Positions 17,802 through 26,200 of a stretch of DNA of 64,000 nt are shown one piece after another (position 1 is the first letter of the stretch; each line of letters starts with the position of its first letter). Made by a program: the position numbers and the translations under genes. The stretch is from positions 310,001 to 374,000 of the forward strand of contig CBDFNO010000014.1 in the NCBI GenBank assembly GCA_965250265.1. The letters are read 5' to 3'. The DNA comes from PRS1 sp965250265 (GTDB lineage Bacteria; Bacteroidota; Bacteroidia; Flavobacteriales; Flavobacteriaceae). The notes under the pieces were generated by a model. It ran no database searches and was not told where the DNA came from. It worked only from the letters and a program-made list of their open reading frames with translations.

Positions 17802-17905
17802 TTATAACACATCTTATTATCTCAATAAATACGTATTAGTTATCTGTATTTGTACTCTCCTGTCGATTTATTTATGAAGGTTACCAAAACAAAATCGTAA
17901 TCATT

Positions 17906-18460
17906 ATGAAAACAATCGCAATCTACACTCGTGTTAGTACAACTCAACAAACAACAGTTAATCAAGTGATGTGTCTAACGGCATATGCAAAATCAATGAA
18001 CTTCAACTTTGTTGTATTTGAAGAAGTTAAATCAACTCGTAAGACCAGACCAATTAAAAAACAATTGTTAAATGATCTTCGTAAACACAAATACGACGGA
18101 CTACTTATTTATAAGTTAGATCGTTGGGCTAGAAGTACCACAGAACTTATTTTAGAAATCACAGAACTAATAAATAAGGGAATTGAAGTATACAGTTATA
18201 AAGAAAATATCGATTTTACTACTACGCTCGGAAGAATATACTTTGGTATTGTTTCAGTTTTTGCACAAGCTGAAAGAGATTTCATTCGTGAAAGAACATT
18301 AGAAGGACAAGCAAGAGCAAGAAAACAAGGAAAAACTCTTGGAAGACCAGTCGGTTCTAAGGATAAAACAAAAAGAAGTAAAGCAGGATATCATCTTCGA
18401 AGTATTCGTATGAAAAACGATCCAAATAAATGTCCTATCAAAATCGAAAAAGTAGCATAG
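17906..18460 (+). CDS. Small serine recombinase (resolvase/invertase type)
   Basis: This 184-residue protein has the resolvase catalytic domain: IAIYTRVSTTQQ with nucleophile Ser11, the LLIYKLDRWARSTTELI segment carrying the conserved DR..R residues, and FAQAERDFIRERTLEGQARARKQGKTLGRPVGSKDKTK leading into a short C-terminal DNA-binding tail. Length fits the resolvase/invertase class, not the large integrase class. It stands alone between a terminator and the tyrosine recombinase genes. In this setting it may resolve element dimers or invert a segment. No paired crossover sites were identified. Confidence 0.9.
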   Translation: MKTIAIYTRVSTTQQTTVNQVMCLTAYAKSMNFNFVVFEEVKSTRKTRPIKKQLLNDLRKHKYDGLLIYKLDRWARSTTELILEITELINKGIEVYSYKENIDFTTTLGRIYFGIVSVFAQAERDFIRERTLEGQARARKQGKTLGRPVGSKDKTKRSKAGYHLRSIRMKNDPNKCPIKIEKVA

Positions 18461-18503
18461 CAGTTTTAGTGGTTTTTCTAATGACAATTATCGTATTAAA
18501 TAA

Positions 18504-19379
18504 ATGTACATTTATTTGGAACACAATTACAACAACATATTAAACGAGTTTACGCGGTATCTTATTACTATTGGATATGGAGATTGTGTGTGTTACAATA
18601 CACCTAATATGATTAGTCATTTTGTGTCATTTATAGATAAAAGTATTGATGATATTACTAAAAATGATATTGATGATTTTATACAACATTTACAATCGAA
18701 AATTAGTACAAGAACTCAAAACAAATTAAGTAACAGTCATATTAACGGTTATATCATCTGTCTAAAACGTTTCAGTAAGTTCGTTTTTCAGATGTATCGA
18801 TATAACATAACAGTTGAACATCTATTATACTTAAAAGTTGATACTCCAGAGAAATCTACTCTAACAATCGATCAGATAAAATCTTTGTTTCAAGCGTGTG
18901 ATAACACCAAACTTGGGTACAGAGATAAAGCAATGTTATCTCTTTATTATAGTTGTGGGCTCCGACGAAGTGAAGCGTTACACGTACAATTAATTGATAT
19001 AGATTTTGACAGTAATGTACTGTTCGTTCGTAAAGGTAAAGGGGATAGACAACGTTATGTTCCGTTTACACAAAGTACACATCAGTATTTGAGAGATTAT
19101 ATCAATATCGGACGTAGAAGACTAAACAGAAAACACAAGTTTAGAAACACTTTACTTATTAGTTATCGTGGAGATAAAGTCAAAGCCCAAGCGTTACAGT
19201 TACGAGTAAATACTCTTTGTAAACGTGCTGAAATCACACAGAAAGTAGGACTTCATACACTACGTCATAGTATTGCAACCCATCTGTTACAACAGAATAT
19301 GTCTATCTATGATATCAGTGAGTTTCTCGGTCATAGTTCTCTGGAATCAACTCAAATTTATACTCATGTCAATCAATAA
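18504..19379 (+). CDS. Tyrosine recombinase (phage-integrase family), catalytically complete
   Basis: This 291-residue protein has an N-terminal SAM-like core-binding domain (about 10-110) and a C-terminal catalytic domain. Catalytic residues are visible: Arg in SCGLRRSEALH (about residue 153), HTLRHS (His and second Arg, about 250-253), GHSS, and the nucleophile Tyr in STQIYTHVN (about 286). It is XerC/D-like in layout. Its 3' end overlaps the start of a second, degenerate recombinase, so the two are co-translated. Substrate sites are unknown; integration or excision of the 14-20 kb module is a reasonable inference. Confidence 0.9.
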   Translation: MYIYLEHNYNNILNEFTRYLITIGYGDCVCYNTPNMISHFVSFIDKSIDDITKNDIDDFIQHLQSKISTRTQNKLSNSHINGYIICLKRFSKFVFQMYRYNITVEHLLYLKVDTPEKSTLTIDQIKSLFQACDNTKLGYRDKAMLSLYYSCGLRRSEALHVQLIDIDFDSNVLFVRKGKGDRQRYVPFTQSTHQYLRDYINIGRRRLNRKHKFRNTLLISYRGDKVKAQALQLRVNTLCKRAEITQKVGLHTLRHSIATHLLQQNMSIYDISEFLGHSSLESTQIYTHVNQ

Positions 19380-20214
19380 TTTTAAACTTTATCTTCAAAA
19401 CAAACACTTTACTTCAAGTACAATCAATACGTATAGTTATTTGGTACAACAATATCTTAAAAGAGAAGATATCGAAGATTTAGAAGATACCGAAGTTAAC
19501 TACGGTAATATTGTAAAGTATATTCGTTATCTAAAACGTCGTAATACAGATAGAAGTGTCAACTTAAATCTTATAGCATTACGTCATTATTTTAACTTCA
19601 AAAATGTACCGTATAATCCTGTTAAGATTCATATCAAAAGAAAACCTACAGTTATTAGTACAAATACATATACAGTACAACAGTTAAATCAAATCTATGA
19701 TGATTTTCCAAGTGATACTATAACAAATATCAGAGATAAAGTACTGTTAGGATTATTTGTATTTCAAGGTATTCAACTTCACGAAGTTAAATTTGTAAAA
19801 GTAACAGATATTGATTTAAACAAAATGACATTGACAATCCATACAACGAATAAAAGTAGTTTGAGAGTGTTACAACTCGATATTAAACAAGTTCTTCTTT
19901 TAAACGAGTATCTCAACCAATCGAGAAACGAACTATTGTCAAATCGACGTAATACAAGTTTAATTATTACTTCAAAATCAAAAAACAGTATTAGAAGTAT
20001 TCTTAACAGTTTAAACTCAAAACTTCGGAAAATTCCAAATCATCCCAATCTTCGTTTAATAAGAACTTCAGTTATAAAGAATTGGTTGAAAGTTCACGAC
20101 TTGAGAACTGTACAATACTATGCCGGTCACACTTATATCAGTAGTACCGAGAGATATGTCGTTAAAGACATAGAGAACTTGAAGAAACAAGTGATAAAGT
20201 TTCATCCTTTGTGA
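19366..20214 (+). CDS. Second tyrosine recombinase-like protein, catalytic residues altered
   Basis: This 282-residue protein (MSINNFKLYLQNKHFTSSTI) has the same fold pattern as its upstream neighbour. The first catalytic Arg region reads QGIQLHEVKF (Arg replaced by Gln), and the HxxR box reads LRLIRTSVIKNW (His replaced by Arg). The second Arg, the GHT motif and the Tyr in SSTERYVV remain. The ATG at 19366 overlaps the upstream gene by 14 bp; a longer frame upstream would read far into that gene out of frame and is unlikely. It probably acts as a structural partner in a heteromeric recombinase, as in elements with paired tyrosine recombinases. Confidence 0.8.
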   Translation: MSINNFKLYLQNKHFTSSTINTYSYLVQQYLKREDIEDLEDTEVNYGNIVKYIRYLKRRNTDRSVNLNLIALRHYFNFKNVPYNPVKIHIKRKPTVISTNTYTVQQLNQIYDDFPSDTITNIRDKVLLGLFVFQGIQLHEVKFVKVTDIDLNKMTLTIHTTNKSSLRVLQLDIKQVLLLNEYLNQSRNELLSNRRNTSLIITSKSKNSIRSILNSLNSKLRKIPNHPNLRLIRTSVIKNWLKVHDLRTVQYYAGHTYISSTERYVVKDIENLKKQVIKFHPL

Positions 20215-20277
20215 TGGTAACTGAATTTTGAGTTTTGTGAAGGCACTGACTTTAAGGTGCTATAGTTATAGAATAAT

Positions 20278-20970
20278 CTATACTTTCAAAAAACCTCGTG
20301 GTCGAACTGCAATCTCATAATTATTAAATTCTAAATCAAATTCTTTTCTCATTTTATTAATGTTGTTCTCACCAAAACTTTTTAAAGCACTTTGATTAAC
20401 ATATATATGATTTTGCAACATCGACTTTAACTTACCCATTGTCTGTTGACCAGTTCTTTTAATTCTTTCAGTTTCATTTTTAGCTTCTACCAATTGAGTA
20501 TTTGAAAATTTTAAATTGGTTCTTAAACTATTCAATTCAGTTTCTAAATCCCTATTTCTAATATTCAAATCATCCGATTTATCTCTCCAAAAATCGACAT
20601 CATCTTTAGAACCAATAGTTTTACTTTGAAAAAATTTTAATATGTTAAGTTTTAAACGTTCTTCAGATATTACCGTAATAGTTCTTGAAATGTTAATGAT
20701 AAGATAGTATACTACCAGTAAACTTAAAGTAAATGCTATTGAATAAAATGTTTGCAGATAAAAATCTCCTTCTCCTATGTTGAACTGGTTATTTAGTATA
20801 GTAGTTTTATCTGTAATAGAAGTATTAAAGAACAATTCATAAATAAATATATTATTTCTGATTATCCAAACAACTATATAAATTGAGAAAAAAGGAGTTT
20901 TAAACTTAGTAGTAATTTCATCTGAAACACTTTCTAGCGGTCTTTTGAAGAAGTCGAGAATTTTTGTCAT
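20278..20970 (-). CDS. Membrane protein with C-terminal coiled coil
   Basis: This 230-residue protein has two likely transmembrane segments: TPFFSIYIVVWIIRNNIFIY near residues 24-44, and FYSIAFTLSLLVVYYLIINI near 75-95. A long heptad-rich coiled coil follows (DDLNIRNRDLETELNSLRTN, then LKFSNTQLVEAKNETERIK, about 130-170) and a basic tail. No family is recognised. It is the last gene of a tight three-gene leftward run (29 nt after the repeat protein at 21000). The topology suggests an inner-membrane protein with a cytoplasmic coiled coil. Function is unknown; a defence or toxin role would be speculation. Confidence 0.6.
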   Translation of the reverse strand: MTKILDFFKRPLESVSDEITTKFKTPFFSIYIVVWIIRNNIFIYELFFNTSITDKTTILNNQFNIGEGDFYLQTFYSIAFTLSLLVVYYLIINISRTITVISEERLKLNILKFFQSKTIGSKDDVDFWRDKSDDLNIRNRDLETELNSLRTNLKFSNTQLVEAKNETERIKRTGQQTMGKLKSMLQNHIYVNQSALKSFGENNINKMRKEFDLEFNNYEIAVRPRGFLKV

Positions 20971-20999
20971 AATTAATATCTTTTTACTTTGTTAATCTT

Positions 21000-21362
21000 T
21001 CAGATGCTATAATTAAAATATGAGCTTTCACTATAGTCAAATAATGATATTGAATCTCCACTAACGGTACCACTAAAGTGAGAGGAGCTACCATAATCAA
21101 ATCCTTCAAATTCAGTTCCATTAATAGTTAAATCAATGTGATAACTGTCTCCATAATGAAATAAAGAAAACTCACCATCGTTTCCATCTCCTGAAATATA
21201 GCAACCCTCATCATAATCGAAAACGTTCACAGATTTTTTATTAATATCTCCACTAATATTTATGTAATTGCTTTTACCGTAATCATATACGGAGGAGCTT
21301 TTTTTTCCAGTTATTAACCTCGCTGCAATGTACGCTATAGCCGCACGTAGATTTGGCTTCAT
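21000..21362 (-). CDS. Small protein built of about 20-residue FDYG repeats
   Basis: This 120-residue protein has a short basic helical start (MKPNLRAAIAYIAARLITGKK). The rest consists of about five copies of a 20-residue unit: SVNVFDYDEGCYISGDGNDG, EFSLFHYGDSYHIDLTINGT, EFEGFDYGSSSHFSGTVSGD and SISLFDYSESSYFNYS, plus a first copy with VYDYGKSNYINISGD. The consensus is (F/Y)-(D/H)-Y-G-x-S-x-(Y/H), with Ser, Thr, Asn and Gly turns, as expected of a beta-solenoid or beta-helix. Its start overlaps the upstream stop by 4 nt (ATGA). No family name or function is recognised. Confidence 0.65.
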   Translation of the reverse strand: MKPNLRAAIAYIAARLITGKKSSSVYDYGKSNYINISGDINKKSVNVFDYDEGCYISGDGNDGEFSLFHYGDSYHIDLTINGTEFEGFDYGSSSHFSGTVSGDSISLFDYSESSYFNYSI

Positions 21363-21664
21363 TTTTTTAAGCTGTTAGAAACAAGATATACAATATACTC
21401 ATCTGAATCTTCCATTTCTCCACCACCAATTTGTTCATTATCACAGTTATTCAATTTGATGAAGCGATCAATCATATATTTTTCAAAATCATCAATCGTA
21501 TTTTTATCTGCGGAAGCCCCGATTGCCTCATAATTACTGTACTCTTCAGAATATTCTTCGTCGTATCTTTCTTTAACGGTTTGACCTGTCTTCCCAATTT
21601 TAAAATTTTTAAGTAAAAGTAACTTAAGCTCAATTTTATCCCCTAATTCTTCAAATGTTGTCAT
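21359..21664 (-). CDS. Small protein with GIY-YIG-like features
   Basis: This 101-residue protein contains FKIGKTGQTVKERYDE, then IDDFEKYMIDRFIKLNNC and IGGGEM. The order (beta strand plus IGKT, an Arg a few residues on, a Glu in a later helix) recalls the GIY-YIG nuclease core seen in T5orf172-like and related proteins. However, the GIY strand is absent, so activity is doubtful. It is the first gene of the three-gene operon and overlaps the FDYG-repeat gene by 4 nt. The domain call is tentative. Confidence 0.45.
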   Translation of the reverse strand: MTTFEELGDKIELKLLLLKNFKIGKTGQTVKERYDEEYSEEYSNYEAIGASADKNTIDDFEKYMIDRFIKLNNCDNEQIGGGEMEDSDEYIVYLVSNSLKK

Positions 21665-21850
21665 AATAATTTTGTTTTATATGTTTCTAACAAGTGATGC
21701 CAACACTATGCCAATCGTTACTCCCTGACACGATGTCATTAACTTGCTTGAAATCAAATGATTATATAAGATATAGAATAAAAAGAGCTACGGTTTTCCA
21801 TATTGTCATGACACTCAAACCACTTACTAAATAAATTAAGAGGTTCGTGA

Positions 21851-22540
21851 TTATTCTTTATTCAGGCTTTGGAACTTATAACTCATTATGAGTTCATGCG
21901 AAAAGAAAAACATCTTGTCCAAAAGTTTATAAAATGGAATGAATTTTTTGAAGATAGTTTCAGCATTCAATTTTGTTATCATATCATGAACCTTAATTAA
22001 ACTATCGTCATAATGAATAGATAAACTTCTTTGTTCCTTGATTCCCTCAAAGTTTTTATCAAAATAGTTATTTAAATCAGAGGTTAAATTGGAATACTTT
22101 TCTTTAAGAAATGAGTTTGACTTTTTATTTACTATTTCTCCAATATCCTTTATCCAGAAGGACTTTTTTCTGTTTCCCAATTGTTCTATGCCATCTTGGT
22201 TCAAATTTTTAAAATTGTAAATTTTCTTATATCCTTCGTTGATTACAACAATAAATTGTCTTAGGGAAAATAGCCCTTCATATTGATATTCTGCTTTTAG
22301 GTAAGCTCGAGTACTTGATGTTAAATCCAAAGAAATAAATCCAATTAACATTTTGAACTCTAATATTCTTGAAATTTCATCGAGTTGACAATTTGATGTT
22401 TTTAAAACCTCAGAAGAGTTTTTAATGTAGGACAAATGTTTGCTCGTCTCATCCAATGACTTTGATTTTTTCAACAATTCTTCTGCCGTTAACTTTAAAA
22501 GCAATTGTCTAGTTTCTTCGGTAAGTAGTTTCTTGGTCAT
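21851..22540 (-). CDS. Helical protein with an RxxxxH (HEPN-like) motif
   Basis: This 229-residue protein is almost entirely helical. It contains EQRSLSIHYDDS near residues 169-180; R-S-L-S-I-H fits the Rx4H signature of HEPN-domain RNases. The preceding and following helices (LNNYFDKNFEGIK, LIKVHDMITKLNAETIF) have suitable spacing. Rx4H alone is weak evidence and no family is confirmed. It lies immediately past tip-cassette boundary 3 and is not part of the immunity pair. In an island of toxins and recombinases, a defence or toxin role is possible but unproven. Confidence 0.5.
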   Translation of the reverse strand: MTKKLLTEETRQLLLKLTAEELLKKSKSLDETSKHLSYIKNSSEVLKTSNCQLDEISRILEFKMLIGFISLDLTSSTRAYLKAEYQYEGLFSLRQFIVVINEGYKKIYNFKNLNQDGIEQLGNRKKSFWIKDIGEIVNKKSNSFLKEKYSNLTSDLNNYFDKNFEGIKEQRSLSIHYDDSLIKVHDMITKLNAETIFKKFIPFYKLLDKMFFFSHELIMSYKFQSLNKE

Positions 22541-22615
22541 ATGCCAGTCACTTGTTTTTCATCAATTACAAGTATCATAAAAGTAACCTTTTTCTCCAAC
22601 TACATACCACACACA

Positions 22616-22645
22616 AAAACAGCAATCAAAAAGACTGCTGTTTAA
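22616..22645. terminator. Hairpin terminator, conserved tip-cassette boundary 3
   Basis: AACAGCA (22618-22624) pairs with TGCTGTT (22636-22642), with an A-run before and a T-rich tail after, then the shared word TTAATTTGAGGTGTG (to about 22673). It is a third copy of the boundary seen at 5813 and 11502 and lies 31 bp beyond the stop of the RHS-B2 immunity gene. Confidence 0.8.
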
Positions 22646-22675
22646 ATATTAATAACGATTAATTTGAGGTGTGAC

Positions 22676-23197
22676 CTAATTTTTGACACTATCTATTTCC
22701 TCAACTATAGGTTTCTCCATTTCTTTAAAAACTTTAGTTACACTATCTAAATTATAACGATAATTAATTCCAAATAATTTATTTCTTCTATTTAAATGAG
22801 CTACTTCAAATTGTAGTTCTTGATCTTTATTATTTGTTATCTTATCAAAAGTAAATTCTATAGAATCAATTCTGAATAATTCCATTTCAACTTTAGTTGT
22901 ATTGCTCTTCAACAAAATTTTTGTGTTGTCCGAATATTCAATGACATAATCGTAGCTTATTTTTTCATTTTCTGAAAGACGCATAAATAGAGTGTCATTT
23001 TTTATAACATATGGTCTTAAAGTTGAAAAAGATGTGTCATAGTTATAAAATTGCATATAACTTGAATCTACATTTATTTCGTAATACAAAGAGTCATTAT
23101 CAATTGTGCTCCAATTGCCAATTAAATTGTTATTTTCCTTATCATTATTACAGCTTAAAAATAGTAATACAAATATTAATATTGTTATAGTTCTCAT
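22676..23197 (-). CDS. Lipoprotein, probable immunity protein for RHS-B2
   Basis: This 173-residue protein has a lipoprotein signal (MRTITILIFVLLFLSC; lipobox FLSC) and a beta-rich body opening with LIGNWSTIDND. It resembles the lipoprotein at 5893-6357 in signal peptide, the GNW opening and the closing LDS-x-x-K segment. The gene starts 5 nt after the RHS-B2 stop, the same spacing as in cassette 1. It is probably anchored in a membrane facing the periplasm and neutralises the B2 tip in siblings. The inference rests on the polymorphic-toxin layout; no binding residue can be named. Confidence 0.7.
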   Translation of the reverse strand: MRTITILIFVLLFLSCNNDKENNNLIGNWSTIDNDSLYYEINVDSSYMQFYNYDTSFSTLRPYVIKNDTLFMRLSENEKISYDYVIEYSDNTKILLKSNTTKVEMELFRIDSIEFTFDKITNNKDQELQFEVAHLNRRNKLFGINYRYNLDSVTKVFKEMEKPIVEEIDSVKN

Positions 23198-23202
23198 TAT
23201 CT

Positions 23203-26200
23203 TTATTGTTTTCCATAAACTCCTTCGTTATATGCCCTAACAAAGCTATTATAGTGTTCTACATTTGAAAATCTAATATTTATTGTTTTTGCTTTTCTCC
23301 CAGTGCTTTCCCAATCCTTAACATTTTTTTTATAACTTGCTAAAAACCAAACCTCATAGCTAAAGAAAAATCCATCTCCAAACATCCGTCTTGTTCTCCC
23401 TGCAAAATGATATCCTGCTATGTCTTCATTAGGATGAACAACGATTTGAATAGTCCCACCTTTATATTTAATAGTTTCATCGAGTATAGCCCCTTTTGAT
23501 TTATCGAGTTCTCCATAGTCATCTAAGTTAATTATTTCTTCAAGTGTAACACCTACTGATATAAGTCCTGCCTCACTAGCCTCATTTCTAGCCTTAACAA
23601 AAGTAATCAGATTATTTAAAAGTTTGTTGTAAATAATTTCTGGAGAATCATTTTTTAAATCAGCTGGATCATAACAGTCGCCTTGTTGACATCCTAAATT
23701 GCTGTTAGCTTTATTTTTAGCAAGCTCAACATCGTTTGCAGAATTTCCCATACCAACAACATTTAATGACGCCATATCATTTGAATCATCATCATCGTCA
23801 TCGTCTTCTTCCTCACTATCACATATTCCATTTTTATTCTCATCTACACAGCCATCTTCACCAGTAGGAGTATCAGCAAAGCTAACAATCCCACCAAAAC
23901 CTGCAGGTGCCATCCCATCAGCATCAATAAAGAATATAGGATTATCGAACGCATAGTTATAAGGCGAGTGTCTTGTCATAAGTTCGGCCAATGGGTCTAA
24001 ATTCATCCATCTCCCCAAAGCAGCATCATAATTACGAGCAGAGAAGTCTAACCAATCTAACTTATTACCGCCAACATCATCATCCTGTTCTTCTTTACCA
24101 CCAAAGCCATATTTATGGTCTACACCACTAGGTGTATTATTATACCCTTTATGTTTTAAGCCAAATGGATAGTAGTTGTTTTCCTCTAATATTTCAGAAG
24201 CAGCTGTAATAACACCGTCTCCATTAGTGTCCTTATAACTCAACCTGATATTGCCCAAATGGTCTTTGTATTGATATACATAATCATACCCACTACTACC
24301 ATCAGGTACTATATAGCCCTCAGCGTGGTTAAAGAATTCTAACACATCGCCTGAGCCTGTATCTTTATAGATATAATTTCCTGCATATTTAGTTATATCT
24401 CCTGTTGTACTCACAGTTTTTTCAAGTTTAATTCCAGTGGCATCGTAAATGTACTGAATATTTCCAGATGCCATAGTAACTTGAGTAGGTAAATTTAAAT
24501 GGTTGTAGGTAATACCATTTGCTGCAATACCTTTATTTAAATCCATAGTCATATTGCCATTGGCGTCATAGTTATATTCTGTTGTTGAATCATCACCATC
24601 TTTAAACCCATAATTGTCATTTCCGTTATCCAATACTTTCTGAAGTTGATTACTATTACTTTGGTAAGTATATACTAAATTATCCATTGTACTAAAGTGC
24701 GAGGAAGTATTCTCATCTGGCTGATCTACAATATGACCCTTTCTTAAAAGAGCTGTGATATTACCATTTTTATCGTAGTCAATATTTTCCAAACTATAAC
24801 GATCAGACCATCCGGCACCTCTGAATTGGGCATCAGTAATACGGTTTAGGTCATCATAATTATAGATATACCAAAGCACTGAAGAATTTGAATTTGCAGA
24901 TTTCCATTTAACCTGAGAGATATTTCCATTAAATAGATCTGTAGATAAACTGTGAGTTGCATCATTGTAGAATATTTCAAAAGCAAACAAATCGGTTGAT
25001 CCAATATTGTCAACGTTATTTATCTCTTTAAGCCAGCCTCTTACATTATAATTATAGTCTACAGTTTGTAAAGCTGACTCTGAAGTACTATGCCCTATTT
25101 TTACATTACTAATAGATGTTCCATTATGATACAGAGCCAAATCACCAATTAAACTTCCAGAAGAAGTAACTGATGAAGTATAAATTGTGCTGCCATTCTT
25201 TTTGTAGAAGACAGTATTACCAACCCGTTCTACACGAAGCACATCACCTGCTATATAGGTTGAGAATGTGCCTTTATTTGATCCATTTTCATAGACTCTA
25301 ACTTCACCATTAGCCCGTGCATAGATTGCATATTTTATGGTATTATAATTTGCATTTGTGTTTGATGCAGATAAACCAACCATAACACTTTTGTTACTCT
25401 GGTCAGGTGTAAATTCAATATAACCATCTCCAAATATTTTACCTGTTGTAGCGGCTCCAGAATTCCAACCGTTTGCACCAGTTTTTACAATAACATCTGT
25501 AAATTCATTAATTTCGACACCAACCATATCGGTGTATCCATCAAAAACGGTTTCTCCTCCTACGCCTTTTTGGTAGAGCTGTCCCAATCCGTCGTAATGA
25601 TTTTCACTGATCAGCTGTTGTGGCTCACCATCAATTTCTTGTTTTTGTGAAATTAAACGTCCTGCATGGTCATATACAAATTCCTCATAGGTCACAATTA
25701 CAGGATTGGTGTCTTTGGTATGTGTGGTCTTAATTTCATCTGGTTTTCCAGTAAAGTCCAAATCAGTTTCAATAACATCTTCAGTTCCTAAATAAGGATT
25801 ATCATTATAAACATAAATTGGTCTGGCTTTATCGTCGTAATAACTTACAGTTGTAATCCAGTTACTAGTTTCAAGAACCTTTACCTTACTTATTGTTGGA
25901 AGCCCTTCAGTATCTGTAGTAGAGGTTAAATTTTTAAATGTTGTTACCGTACTGCTTAACCCAGCTGGTAAAATATTACTATCATAAACATCATAATAAC
26001 TAACTGTATAAACCTCTGTGATGCCAGATGTTGGATATACATTACTGTTATCAGAATAGTATATGTTAGTTCCTCCTATAGAGCTTGAAGATGCGCTTTG
26101 AGTTACAAATTGTAAACTAGTTGCATCAGCAGCATTTTGTAATGTAGTCCTACTGCTACTGCTTCCCATCAACCCTGTATAAGCCACTCTTCCAAAAGCA

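Noticed and set aside
23770..23850. Asp-rich low-complexity tract in RHS-B2 suspected as a frameshift hot spot
   Set aside because: The frame continues cleanly through the RHS core and into a plausible tip; the acidic run fits a linker with a DxNxNGxxDxxE-like motif.
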